Assembly: GCA_015680685.1 (NCBI GenBank)
Contig: MNCI01022408.1
Span: forward strand, 170,019 to 234,018
DNA: 64,000 nt
Direction of reading: 5' to 3'
DNA from: Gnetum montanum
Lineage: Eukaryota; Streptophyta; Gnetopsida; Gnetales; Gnetaceae
Part shown: positions 20,861-31,849 of the stretch, piece after piece
Numbering within the stretch: position 1 is the stretch's first letter
Layout: each line of letters opens with the position of its first letter
The notes under the pieces: generated by a model
Databases searched by the model: none
Told to the model about the DNA's origin: nothing
The model's input: the letters and a program-made list of their open reading frames with translations, nothing else
Program-made: the position numbers and the translations under genes

Positions 20861-22931
20861 CCGGTCGTTGTCTTTTGCTCTATGTTTAGTGTGAACGTGG
20901 AATGACGGTGATGTGCGGAATCTTGGCAGATTCCGCTGTTTTCTGCGAGCTCACGGTCCCGGATGATAGAGTGTCAACGCATGCGTTTTTGTGTGACCAT
21001 ATGCATTGAATCTGTGCGTATTCTAATTTTGTTTCCGCTACTTAGGTTCCGCCAAAGCAAAACAGTAGCCGCAAACGCTTATCATCGTCTACTTGTTGGC
21101 AGCACACCGCAAGCCAGCACAAGGTTTGGATTTAAAGCGTCGTTGATGATTTTTGAAACGTGTGCAGCGTGCAGACATTTTAAGTGCAGATTTTCAAATT
21201 TGCGCTGCAGAGTCTGGAGTTTCTGTCGCTCAAGGCGGTGATCACGTTCCCTCTGGTGCTACTGCTGCTGCTTCTGAAACCGAATCGCTCTGCTGTGGGC
21301 TTTGGTTCGCAATTTTGGCTCTGCATGTTTTCACGTGTTTTTTTTCTGCCCTTTCACAGTATTGAGATTCGAAGTTTTTTTGCGCGGATCTTTCCGTTTC
21401 TTTTTCAGGCTTTTCTGTTTCTTTAGTCTGGCCAAGCCGATTCTTTCTTGACCGCTTGACTACTTTTGGCCAGTGGTATTTTTGAGGAGAAAGAGGCTTT
21501 CGTTTTGTTTATTCCGATGATGCTTCTTTCTCAATCGTCCGATTCTGTTTGCTTTGTTTGAGCACTCTCCCTGCGTCTATTTGCATTGATTTTTTTAGGG
21601 CTTAATGGATGTGTCTTTTGGAAATGAATTGTTTTAAGTCATTGTAGCTTTAACTACGGAACGGTGAAAAATGTGCGCGATGCCTAGGCTGGGTACATTT
21701 TTTCAAAGAAACGTTTTGCCTGCAGCAACATAACATGCCTGTATAAAAGTATTTTGTCCTGCTCTTCCATTGCATGATGTTAGGGGTCTTTTAGCATGAT
21801 GTTCTAGAACTGCTGCAGTCTGTTCTATTTCCATCATCTTCGTAGTGTTTGAAGTTAATTAAAACTATATGTGAATAGGCCTTCTTCTAGCTATGTCGCA
21901 GGCTGTGCTGTTGTTCGGCTGAGTGCTCCTTACATGCTTGAAGATATTTTGCCATCTGAAAGTTGTCTACCCTGTGTCTATACAGATCGTTGGTAACTAT
22001 TGATTCTTTCGTATTAGTTTATTTTTTCTTCCTGTTGCTACTCTCTGCAACATTCTCGAGTGTTTGCCAGAGAGAAGGGGTAGGATACAAGGAGTACAGT
22101 TCAAAAGGAAGGGCGTGCAATGATGCAGCTGGTTGTCGTACCTTTATTTCTTAGTGGCGTCGTTATCCGGTCGATGTTCAGTGTGGATGGTCCCACAGAC
22201 CTCCAGATTTGATGATAAGTTGTTTTCGTTGAACATGACCGGCATCTCTGACTGAATACTGTAATTGAATGGGTGCTAAAATATCCTACCACAGTCTAGC
22301 AGATTGTGTGTTCGTAATTAATTTGAACAATGTTTCTGTCCTTTCCTTTGCTCTTGTCAATCCTATAATATATAGAGAGGCCTAGAAACCACTTTTAACA
22401 AGCTTCCCGTTTAGGTTACAGAACTACTATCAATTCACCTTCTCACAAGACAGACCTTGGTTATACACCCAGTATTCTGAGGAATTCTGACATGCAGGTA
22501 CTGCGTGGTGTTTTCAGAATTTTATGGCTTTGGCAAATTTGTTTATGGTTTCGTAATTACAGGTTAAGAAAACTACCCGTGAATTTCTAAACTTCATGCG
22601 ACATTCGAATGAGAATTTTAAATACCCTAGGTTTTAGTTCACTCTGCTCTTTCCTTTCGGTACAGGGGAAACAAGGCTTGCTACAAGATCAAAGAGGGAG
22701 AAGCCTATTTAGGATTTTAGGTTTCTTCATGGTCATGCTGCAGTTTTGCAGGATGATTAATGAGATTATTTGCGCTGATTCTGAATTTGTGTGTTTTATA
22801 GGGTTTTGACATTCTAGGCTGTTATTAAGGCTAGAAATTTTGCATAGTTGGTTGTGTTGCTGTGTTTGTCAAGAATGTTCATTGATTTTCGAGTACTATG
22901 TATTATTACCTTGGTGTCTTTCCAAAAGAGC

Positions 22932-23072
22932 ACATGTTGTCCTTGCTAGAGATGTTTCCCTTAAAAAACGGGTCATCAACATGTTGTCCTTGCTAGAGAT
23001 GTTTCCCTTAAAAAACGGGTCATCAACATGTTGTCCTTGCTAGAGATGTTTCCCTTAAAAAACGGGTCATCA
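22932..23072 (+). repeat. Three tandem copies of a 47-bp unit
   Basis: Units start at 22932, 22979 and 23026 with ACATGTTGTCCTTGCTAGAG and end GGGTCATCA; the copies appear identical. A degenerate fourth follows (about 23073-23115, GATGTTTCCATTAAGAAAAG). Identity implies recent amplification inside the leader intron or leader. Confidence 0.9.
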
Positions 23073-23114
23073 ATAGGAAGTTCAATGATGTTTCCATTAA
23101 GAAAAGGATCATCC

Positions 23115-23290
23115 CTAGGAAGTTCAATTTTCAATGCTCATTCCCCTAAAGCAGGGTCCTGGGAGGGTTAGTGAATGAGTAAAAGCCTAACTTCTTTTGA
23201 GTAGCTATACCTAGGCTGAAACCCAGGTCTTTATCATGTAATAAATAAGCACCTTACCACCATGCTTACCACCATGCCAAATGATGGTCC
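23115..23290 (-). mobile_element. SINE-like element, copy 1
   Basis: On the - strand it has a Pol III A-box-like GGTGGTAAGGTGCTTA (about 23255) and a B-box-like GGGTTTCAGCCTAGG (about 23215), the layout of a tRNA-derived SINE. The + strand block AAAAGCCTAACTTCTTTTGA recurs in degenerate form at about 27455, 28905 and 29300. Fitting target duplications were not found. Confidence 0.45.
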
Positions 23291-23576
23291 CTTAAAATAT
23301 TTTTTCCATGTAAACATTATATGTACAAATGCGGAATGTTCATAGGCATCAGATTAAGGTTTTGGGTTTCCACAATGCACTTTTCTGTTTGGATGAGTTA
23401 GAGCTGCTTCTGTATCTAAATCTAGCAGTTTAGCTTGGATTTAGGCATTTTGCTGTCAGGTCTCTAAACATTTAGTTTGTCTTAGCTTAAAGCAGTTGTT
23501 TGACATTCATGTTATATTAAGAACAGACTTTCTTCTCAGCCTTTGGGTTTAAACGGTCTTGAAAGAGATTAGTGTT

Positions 23577-23732
23577 ACGCCAACGCAGCATAACCGTGTG
23601 TTACGCAGTGTAACCGTGTGTTATGCAGTGTTAAGAAGCGTATCAGTTAGTTACTATATTGTAAATTGCAGCGTAACCGTGTGTTACGCAGTGTTACGAA
23701 GCGTATCAGTTAGTTACTATATTGTAAATTTA
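23577..23732 (+). repeat. 62-bp tandem duplication in the transporter leader
   Basis: GCGTATCAGTTAGTTACTAT with ATTGTAAATT occurs at 23639 and 23701, spacing 62. Each is preceded by related TAACCGTGTGTTACGCAGTG blocks, of which there are three. Copies are nearly identical. Confidence 0.85.
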
Positions 23733-24234
23733 ACGTCCTCGAGTGCTGGTTGTTGATGAATTTTTATTTCTTACAAAGAAACAATGTTTGTATGCAATTG
23801 TTCATTGTAAATGGCACGATAGTCAAAGTATTTAAAACTGTTACCTGTCTCTAAAGGCTAAGATTTGCATATTTGCACTTTTGCAATTTTGTATATTACA
23901 GATGCATAACTTTCCTAGTTCATGGCTATTGTCTGAATACCTAGACAACATCTATAATAAATCATATTTTTGATGTTATGATTTAACTTGCTTGAACTTT
24001 ATGTCTTGGTTTGATTAGTTAAAGTGATAGTTATGATGTTGTCCTTTTAAAGTGTTCAGGCTGAAAGTGTATCTTTAGATACAGCTTTCTTTGTATTGCT
24101 TTGGCAGTTTTTTACTTTTCAGAGAAATTTTTATTTTGACTTTCAAAATGTTTATCCGTGTGACTGTTTGAACATTAAACGGAAGGTAAATATGTTGAGA
24201 TAAAACAAGTTTTTTTTCCCTATTTCAGGACACA

Positions 24235-26490
24235 ATGGAAAATTACGAAGTATCAGACAATTTTCAAAGCGAATATACTGAAGATGGTTCTGTGGATCTT
24301 CGTGGGAATCCATCTGTCAGGAAGAAGACAGGAAATTGGAAGGCCTGTCCATTTATTTTAGGTAATTCACACATAGCTTTCAACAATGATTATGCGATTT
24401 TTTTATAAAAGTGTTTGCTTACAGAACCTTCTCATATCACACAAATTCTGTAGGAAATGAATGCTGCGAGAGGCTGGCATACTATGGAATCAGCACAAAT
24501 TTGGTTAATTATGTTCATTCAAAATTTGACATGTCAAGTGCTGATGCCTCAAACAGCGTCACAAATTGGTCTGGAACTTGTTATATAACACCTTTGATAG
24601 GAGCTTTCATGGCTGATGCTTACTGGGGACGTTACTACACGATAGCTGTCTTTTCCACTATTTATTTTATAGTAAGACTTTTACTTTTTTCCCCTTAAAA
24701 CCATTGCTTGGTAGTCTGCCAGGTCAGGTGGTATAGTCCATTGTTTTTTTCATGCTTGTTGGACTGTTAAGTTAGTTTGGGGATTAATTTATAAGAAGTT
24801 TATTTTTCTTGTCTTCAGGGTATGACTTTGTTGACGTTATCTGCATCAGTTCCTAAATTAAAGCCTCCCTGCGATGGTGGTGGTGGTGTTTGCCATGCAA
24901 CAGCTGGGCAAAAGGGTGCTTTCTTCTTAGCTTTATACCTTATTGCTTTAGGGACAGGTGGTATCAAACCCTGTGTCTCATCCTTTGGGGCTGATCAATT
25001 TGATGAGACCGATAAGTCAGAACAGAAGAGGAAAAGTTCTTTCTTTAATTGGTTTTATTTTTCAATAAACATTGGTGCTCTGATTTCTTCTAGTGTTCTG
25101 GTTTGGGTCCAAGAAAATGTTGGGTGGGGATGGGGTTTTGGTATCCCAACCGTAATGATGGCTATAGCTATCATTAGTTTTTTCTCAGGTACAGTGTTAT
25201 ACAGGCACCAAAAGCCTGGAGGAAGTCCCTTGACACGTATTGCCCAGGTATTTGTTGCATCCGTTAGAAAGTTTAATGTCAGAGTTCCAGCAGATGATTC
25301 ATTGCTTCATGAGACTCAAGATAAGGAATCTGGCATTGAAGGCAGTCGGAAGCTTGCACACACACACCAATTCCGGTAATTCATACACTTGATTTGTATT
25401 TTCATTTTTTCAGTGTAATTGCCTGGTTTAAGGTTAATTGAGAAAACTGAAAAATAAACAAACCATTTCTGCAAACATGTTTAAGACCGTGAATTTAAAG
25501 TTTTGATTTTATAGACGATTCAAGTTATTTGTTTATCATGGAAAACAGAGTAAACTTGCAACTTAACTGAAGATCTTCTTTGTTTTCTTTTTGGCTTTCT
25601 CTCTCTTAAACAGTGGTAGGAGTTGATTTTACTTATTCCTGTGCAGTTTCCTTGACAAAGCTGCTGTGCCCACGGAAAATGAAGAAATTAAGCCCACTAA
25701 TGCTAGTTCATGGAGGCTCTGTACTGTGACCCAGGTGGAGGAATTAAAGGCTGTTATACGTATTCTACCAATATGGGCAACTGGAATTGTTTTCAATACT
25801 GTATACAGTCAAATGAGCACAATGTTTGTTTTGCAAGGAGACACCATGGATGCCAGCATGGGTCCACATTTCAAAATCCCAGCAGCATCGCTGTCAATAT
25901 TTGACACACTCAGTGTCATAGTCTGGGTACCCATTTATGACCGTATCATTGTTCCAGTTGTCCGAAAAAGCACTGGCCATCAAAGGGGCTTCACTCAATT
26001 GCAGCGCATTGGAATTGGCCTGCTCATTTCAATTTTCTCCATGGTGGTTGCAGCTCTTGTTGAGATTAAAAGACTTCATATTGTGAGAGAACACAACTAT
26101 TATAATAGGGACGTTATACCTATGAGTATCTTTTGGCAGGTTTTTCAGTACTTCTTGATAGGAGCAGCTGAAGTTTTCACTAACATTGGACAGATAGAAT
26201 TCTTCTATGATCAGGCACCAGATGCTATGCGTAGCTTGTTGAGTGCATTGTCTCTTACAACAACAGCATTGGGAAACTATTTGAGCACTCTACTAGTTAC
26301 AATAGTAACAAGCATCACAGCAAGGAATGGGAAACCGGGATGGATTCCTGATAACTTGAATTATGGTCATATAGATTATTTCTTTTGGCTTCTGGCAGTT
26401 CTTAGCGTAATCAATCTTATTGTATACATTTTTATTTCCCGCTGGTACACTTACAAAAAGACATCAGGAGGTTTCCAGGTCAGTAAATAG
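24235..26490 (+). CDS. NPF8: NPF/PTR-family proton-coupled peptide transporter (NPF8-type)
   Basis: The one intact gene of the window. Coding exons are 24235-24361, 24454-24671, 24819-25375 and 25647-26490; all three introns are GT-AG and phases fit, giving 581 residues, the usual length of plant NPF proteins. This family moves di/tripeptides, nitrate or other small solutes with protons across plasma or vacuolar membranes through 12 membrane helices. Visible motifs: ECCER at residues 45-49 (the ExxER proton-coupling motif), [18 protein letters not shown] (about 159-176), [12 protein letters not shown] (the PTR2 signature, about 191-202), [10 protein letters not shown] (about 341-350) and [13 protein letters not shown] (about 486-498). 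[10 protein letters not shown] and AYYGI, with overall resemblance to Arabidopsis PTR2/NPF8.3, place it in the NPF8 di/tripeptide clade from memory. The start is chosen because exon 1 opens [10 protein letters not shown] just after a leader-intron acceptor. Substrate is inferred. Confidence 0.93.
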
Positions 26491-27902
26491 GCTTAAGCAA
26501 GCAGGTTTAGTGATTTATCAGGAGGCTTAGTGCACAATTAGCCAACGCTTTTATGTTGTTTAGATTGTTGACAGTTCTTTAAGTTAAGAAAATGCTACCT
26601 TTCTAGACACAAGCTGTGTTGTAATTGGTTTTCCTGTAATGATTTGTGTTTTAATGGATCTTCTTCCTCTTAGTGGTATTCTATACTTTCAGGCCAACAA
26701 AAATTTGATTATGATTGCCTGTACCATCACTAAGTTATTGAGTAGCTTTGAATCAGAGATTGTGTGGTACTTATATCATATTCTTTAACTTATCATTATC
26801 GATCAACAATCAGAGAGAGATTGTGCGGTACTTTATCATATTCTATATTAACTTTACTCCTCATCATCGATAAGTGTCCACTCTCCCTTGCATGAAGCAG
26901 CAACACGTGTTTAAAGCCCCTTTTGTGCGAGAGGCTGCTTAGGGTGTTGGCGTTGAACAGACGAGTATGAAGCTGCACCAAGGGACAGTTGGCCAGGCGA
27001 ATTCAAATCATCTCGAGAAAAAACCAGAGTTTACGGCTAAAACCTTTTAAAAGAGGCACCATTTTTTAAATCTTATTCGACGACTTAAATTATTATGTAG
27101 TACTTATGAAACTGAATTTTTTTACTTGTTATATAGCACTATTAAAACTTTTTAACACTTGATCTATCAATCAGTACAGTTTCAGAATTCCTTTCACAGA
27201 ATTTTTATTAGTTTATAATTTAGTGCTATCTAGTAAAATCAAACCTGTAATTTATAATTAATTTTTAAATACATTATATATATTGCAAATCCATAATTTT
27301 TTAAAAAAGCTGGAAGGCAAATATTTTTTTTATGTAATCTTAATTTTATTAAGGGCCTGTTTGATGGCTTAAATCTCTCCATGTTCATTTTCATTAAGGG
27401 TTAAATCTATCTACTCAAAGGCTCAATGTTCATATTGTTAAGGCAAGGTTCTTAGAGAGCCTAAACTCTTTTGAGTGGCGCCACCCATGCCCAAACCTAG
27501 TTTTGACTTGAGAAACAAGCACCTTACCATCACTCTAAACTTTTCTTCTTGAAATCAAACAATTTTTTAAAATAAAAAAATAAATATATTTAAGTAACTA
27601 AATACACCCTAATACTAGAATAAATTGTTTAAATAGTGGTTGATTAAATCATGATTATCTGGTACAACCATCTTGTGAATAAGCCATGGACTTATATTCT
27701 TCCTTAAGAAGTTATGGACTCTATGAACTCTTTTTCAAAGTATTTTTTGATAGGCTATAGACTCTTATTCTTCCTTCTTTGTTTTCTTGTTAAGCTATGC
27801 ACTTACTTTTAAAAAGCTCCACATTTCTTTGTACATTGTTTCATCTCATTTGCAACTAAGGTCATTTTTCCACAAATCGAATATTACTTTGTTGAGCATA
27901 TT
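26491..27902. other. 3' flank of the transporter and AT-rich intergenic DNA
   Basis: Includes the unmarked 3' UTR, then a tandem near-repeat around 26758-26845 (AGAGATTGTGTGGTACTTAT / AGAGATTGTGCGGTACTTTA). AT-rich sequence follows. GGGCCTGTTTGATGG after TTAA at about 27353 resembles one end of a Tourist-like MITE, but I find no clear partner. A SINE-like copy follows at about 27415. No coding region. Confidence 0.5.
27415..27540 (-). mobile_element. SINE-like element, copy 2
   Basis: On the + strand GCCTAAACTCTTTTGAGTGG at about 27459 and AACAAGCACCTTACCATCAC at about 27513 align with copy 1. On the - strand the A-box-like GTGATGGTAAGGTGCTTG is kept and the B-box is degenerate. Confidence 0.4.
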
Positions 27903-28735
27903 TGATGAGTGGTGAGGTACCTCTCCGCCCAACCATATGAATCATCAAGGTGTTCACACGTGATTCAGCTTAATTCCATAGACTTATAGTTTTCCAATGC
28001 ACTAATTCCTCTAGGATGTGAAATGGGCATTGAGAATGTTTGTTGTCTTTTCAACTACCTTTGGGTATGGTGTAAGTGTAATTCAGGTACATGATTTTTC
28101 TCATTTTATATTATATAAGTTTAGTCACTTACAACAAGAATGCAAGGTAGAGTAATTTAAGATCTAACTCATTCATTGCCTAGCTAGCCTAACACAAGTA
28201 CTTGTCCTACTTTTCTAGACACATCTTGAACACACATAATGTTGTTGGATTACCAAATGTTAAGCATTGCTGGGTTACCAAGCACTACATGTATGCTTGA
28301 ATTGGTGGTGCTTGTGTTTATTAAAAATTGGAAATTAATTGCTTAATTTAAATGCATTAAAATAAGTGCATGAAAGTAAAGTGCATTAAATGAAACATTA
28401 ATCTATTCTCAGTCGTGCAAGGATTATCAAAAAGGGTTCATTTTTATTCTTGTCACACTACTGCGCTCAAGCACATCGAACAAAGATTTGTACACACTCA
28501 AACTCCTAATGTGGACACTTAGAAAATATTCTAACTCTGTAGAAGCAAGCTACAAGAGTTTCGCTAACTATGACAAAAATCAATAAGAAAATTGTGAGCC
28601 CAAGCGCTATATTTATAGATCCATGTATGTTTTGTGATATTGGATATCCAACATCATGTCCTGGGCTTTGACATTGGATACCCGATGTCAAGGCTGAGTA
28701 CTTGATAGCGGAGCATGCAAAAACATGATTCATCA
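27903..28735 (-). repeat. Solo LTR of the E2-type gypsy family
   Basis: An 833-bp LTR bounded by TGATGAG (27903) and ATTCATCA (28735), with the 5-bp target duplication ATATT on both sides (27898-27902 and 28736-28740). On the - strand the TATA box is at about 28606-28617 and the U3 dyad TGACATCGGGTATCC at about 28670-28692. No internal sequence remains. This is the usual product of recombination between the two LTRs of one element. It lies about 1.4 kb past the transporter stop codon. Confidence 0.92.
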
Positions 28736-28839
28736 ATATTTTAAGACAACAATCCATTAGCATTATTTAAGGTAGTAAAAGATTTAAAAACTTATGTATG
28801 CATCTACTTAACTATGTAAAAAAAATCAACATCCAAAGG

Positions 28840-28990
28840 TTTCATGTTCCTCTCATCAAGGTAGGTGGGAGAGGATCACTAGATGAGAAAAAGGTTAACC
28901 TCTTTTTCAATGGTCACACTCAAGCTTTAACCCAAGTCTTATGATGTAAAAAACATGCAATGTACTGTTACTCCAAATGATCATCACTAT
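28840..28990 (-). mobile_element. SINE-like element, copy 3
   Basis: On the - strand GACTTGGGTTAAAGCTTGAG is the B-box-like part. On the + strand GGTTAACCTCTTTTTCAATG corresponds to the GCCTAACTTCTTTTGA block of copy 1. Confidence 0.38.
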
Positions 28991-29227
28991 CACAATCTGG
29001 TTAACAGTGTAATATCAATAAAAATAAAGCCATCAATCTTGAAAAAAATGATATTAATTATCTCATGAATTTTCGTTGATCTTTAAGATTTTTTTCTATA
29101 ACTTACACCCTTACCATACAAGAAGGAACATCAAGGAACATCAGTCTCAAATTACAGCACACAGTCATAATCGTATGAATGGTTTAGAATGTGTAATTCT
29201 TTTATGGCACAGCTTACAGCCATTATC

Positions 29228-29375
29228 TTAAGGCTCAATGCTTGTTCTGAGCAAGGTCTGAGAAGGCAAACAAGGTTCTTCCAATGAACCAATAGATAAA
29301 CAAAAGCCTAACTACTTTTATGATCACTCTGAACATCCATAAAGCCAAGCCTTACAATTTAAGTAATGAACACAG
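29228..29375 (-). mobile_element. SINE-like element, copy 4
   Basis: AAAAGCCTAACTACTTTTAT at about 29302 and AAGCCAAGCCTTACAATTTA at about 29341 align with copy 1; the box sequences are decayed. Confidence 0.35.
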
Positions 29376-29960
29376 CATATTGATAGTTAATGCAGTTAAA
29401 TGGTTTGTGTTCTCCTAGCTGCACAAACTTTCAAGCTTCAATTGCCCAAAACATTATAAAAAAATACACAGATCTGATAGGGCAAATCTTTCCTCACGCA
29501 GTAAAGCAAATACATGTGAGAATCGTCCTTCCAAAAGCAGCCAAGCAGCCTCCTATACATTCAGAAGACACCCACCCTCTGTACTACGCGCTACTCGGGA
29601 AAATTTTCGTTTCTGTCAGACAGTTGACAGAGAATAGACATACCGGGAACATTAGAAACTTCTCTAATTTGCCGAGATTCGCAATGAAGGGCATTACGTA
29701 ATATGTGCTTATAAGCAGCAGCACTGGTTTGCTGTATCCCAACTTCACAAACAAGCACTGCAGAAGTTCTACCAGGAAATTTGAAACCTTATAAAACCAG
29801 TACAGATCTTTTACACAAAAACCACCTTTCTACAAACTTCTAATTATTTAACATGATCCAATGCACACTTAAAATCCCCCTTCATCCATTGGGCCATGTA
29901 AAACCACTGTACACTTAACATGGCTAGATGCAATAGCAGAAAGATTCCAATGGACTCTTA

Positions 29961-30224
29961 GGGCGTGTTTGGTTGTGTGCATCTTTGAATTCTGAATCTG
30001 CCGATTCTGCGTTTTTAAATTAAAAACTATTTGATCGTACATTGTTCTGTGAAGATGAATCGGTGATTCTGATTGGACCCATGAAATACACTTATTTCTG
30101 TTGATTTCTTTTCGTTCTTTCGGGAATTCATTTCTAAATGTATAATCTTGTAGGATCAATGAATCTGTTACCTGAGCATCCAGCATGATTCACCATAGAC
30201 AGAATCACTCAACCCAACAGGTCC
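29961..30224. mobile_element. Tourist-like (PIF/Harbinger) MITE
   Basis: A 264-bp element with imperfect terminal inverted repeats: left GGGCGTGTTTGGTTGTGTG, right (reverse complement) GGACCTGTTGGGTTGAGTG. It is flanked by TTA on both sides (29958-29960 and 30225-30227). TIR type and 3-bp TWA target duplication match Tourist-type MITEs. It has no coding capacity. Confidence 0.75.
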
Positions 30225-31205
30225 TTAAGGAGACCAATGTCTTAATCAACTATTATAACGTTTTCACTTTATTTTCCTATATATATCATATTGTTTCTTC
30301 GGTTTATTGGCCAAAAACCAAGGCACTGTGTGCAACTCATCCTAGAAAAGCTTGTAGCCAAATTTCAGTTGTTTAACATAATCTCCCTTTCCGAACAAAA
30401 GTTTTAAATAGATGAGTCCAAACTCCAAAGTGTCTTTGTACATCCGCACAGAAACAGGTGCCACTGATAGCACTAGGACTCAAACATAAGTCTGAATCCA
30501 GATTCTTTAAAATACAATGGACAACGCAGTATGGGATTTACATGGTTTTCCCATTGGATTAGATGAATATACTTAAGAGGGAATAAAAACGAGGTAAAAA
30601 ACACGGTGAACTTTGGATTAATCGTGGACTGAAATATTTGGCAGATCCTTCCTAACTACCATACAAACTCAATAATAAATAAATACAGGAATACTTAACT
30701 AATGATTACACCTTGAAACAGAAGCTATTTTTTAAAATACTGTGCATTAAAAAAAAAAAAAACATGGCAGTTGAAAGTATTTTTTACTGGAAGATCTTTT
30801 AATTTCCCGAACGCTTTTTTAAATTCATCTTCGCCCAGATATAGCATACATGGTATACCTGCTTTTAACGCATCTTCTATGGTTCTATATGCTTAACTAT
30901 TTTTCTGCTTGACGTCAATGCAAATGAGGATTAAGTTTGCCAGTAACACTTCTGTCCGTGTTGAACGGATAACCTGCAGAGTTAAGGACAAATTAAACTG
31001 TTGCAATTTACCAGATCGAAAAAATATTTCTATGAATATATTATTAATCGTGAAAGACTTTTCGTAGATATCTTTTTAAGCCTTAATGATCATCGTATTT
31101 ATGAGCACTCTGCTCTCGAAGCACTCACGAACAAATAGACAATATATGTTGCCACTTAGAGCACCAAAATGTTGTCCAATAACTCAAATGTTGGCAAATA
31201 ACTCT
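30225..31205. other. AT-rich intergenic stretch
   Basis: I see no gene, RNA or element here apart from a poly(A) tract at about 30747. Confidence 0.5.
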
Positions 31206-31849
31206 GTTGCCAGAAACGCAACGGATGTTTTACGTTTTTCGTTGCGGAAACGGGATCCCGTTTTAAAACGCCGTTTCGCATGAACAGTAAGTAACCGTCA
31301 CTTAGTGGGCGAAACGTTTCTGGGCAGATTGAAACGTTTTCATTACGTTTTTGACACATTTCCGTTGATTTTATTTTTTAATTTTAGGGTTTGAAGAAAG
31401 TATCCGATGCTTTATTCTCAACAACTGCATCTGTCACGAATTACATGCAGGTGTGCAAAGAATTGAATGTGTGCAACCGCAAACATGGAGGGAAAAAAAT
31501 TTAGGGTTTATTCTATGGCGAAGACGCATTTGGGGCCTGTGGTGTGAACATTTCTAATTTTGCTATTTACTTAACTTTTATCTAAGTTTATTGATGGGTA
31601 ATTGTTCTTAGATACCAATAAATAAAAATATTGTAAATTTTTATATATAAAAATCATTGTATTGTATTGTATTGTATTTTAAATTGTTGTTCTATACAAA
31701 GAAATATACACATAATTTTACTAAAATAGAAAAATTGCTAAAGTTACTAATTGGTTCTATATTTAAGGCTTGTTTCTTTTTCGCAACCTGATTGTTTGTC
31801 GTTTCCATTGCGTTGTTGTCACGTTGTTCCGTTTCCCGTTTCTGGTAAC
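31206..31849. mobile_element. Non-autonomous TIR element (superfamily unclear)
   Basis: About 644 bp with ends GTTGCCAGAAACGCAACGG on the left and, in reverse complement, GTTACCAGAAACGGGAAACG on the right. Sub-terminal AACG/CGTT blocks are repeated inside (31220-31345 and 31780-31835). A pentanucleotide run (ATTGT)n lies at about 31655-31679. No transposase is encoded. No convincing target duplication is visible, so the superfamily is open. Confidence 0.55.

Larger units (their letters stand above)
20861..24234 (+). promoter_or_regulatory. Promoter region and long 5' leader of the NPF transporter gene (boundaries unknown)
   Basis: About 3.4 kb between the last repeat and the start codon. The part from about 20860 to 21450 is richer in GC and CpG than its surroundings, which suits a promoter or first exon. 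The leader intron must end at 24228, since TTTTTTTCCCTATTTCAG is followed by GACACA and the ATG at 24235. Donor and transcription start cannot be fixed from sequence alone. Open frames in this stretch are not supported as genes. It contains tandem repeats at 22932 and 23577 and a SINE-like copy at about 23115. Confidence 0.5.
28736..29960. other. Intergenic stretch with two SINE-like copies
   Basis: No gene recognised. SINE-like copies lie at about 28840-28990 and 29228-29375. An open frame at 29390-29701 shows no motif I know and is not called. Confidence 0.5.

Noticed and set aside
20963-21426. Several open frames upstream of the transporter
   Set aside because: Overlapping frames with no motif or conserved block; better explained as leader or promoter sequence.
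22932-23072. CRISPR-like direct repeats
   Set aside because: Three contiguous 47-bp units without spacers in a plant gene leader; an ordinary tandem repeat.
29390-29701. 103-codon frame downstream of the transporter
   Set aside because: No motif, no neighbouring exon structure and no second copy to show conservation.
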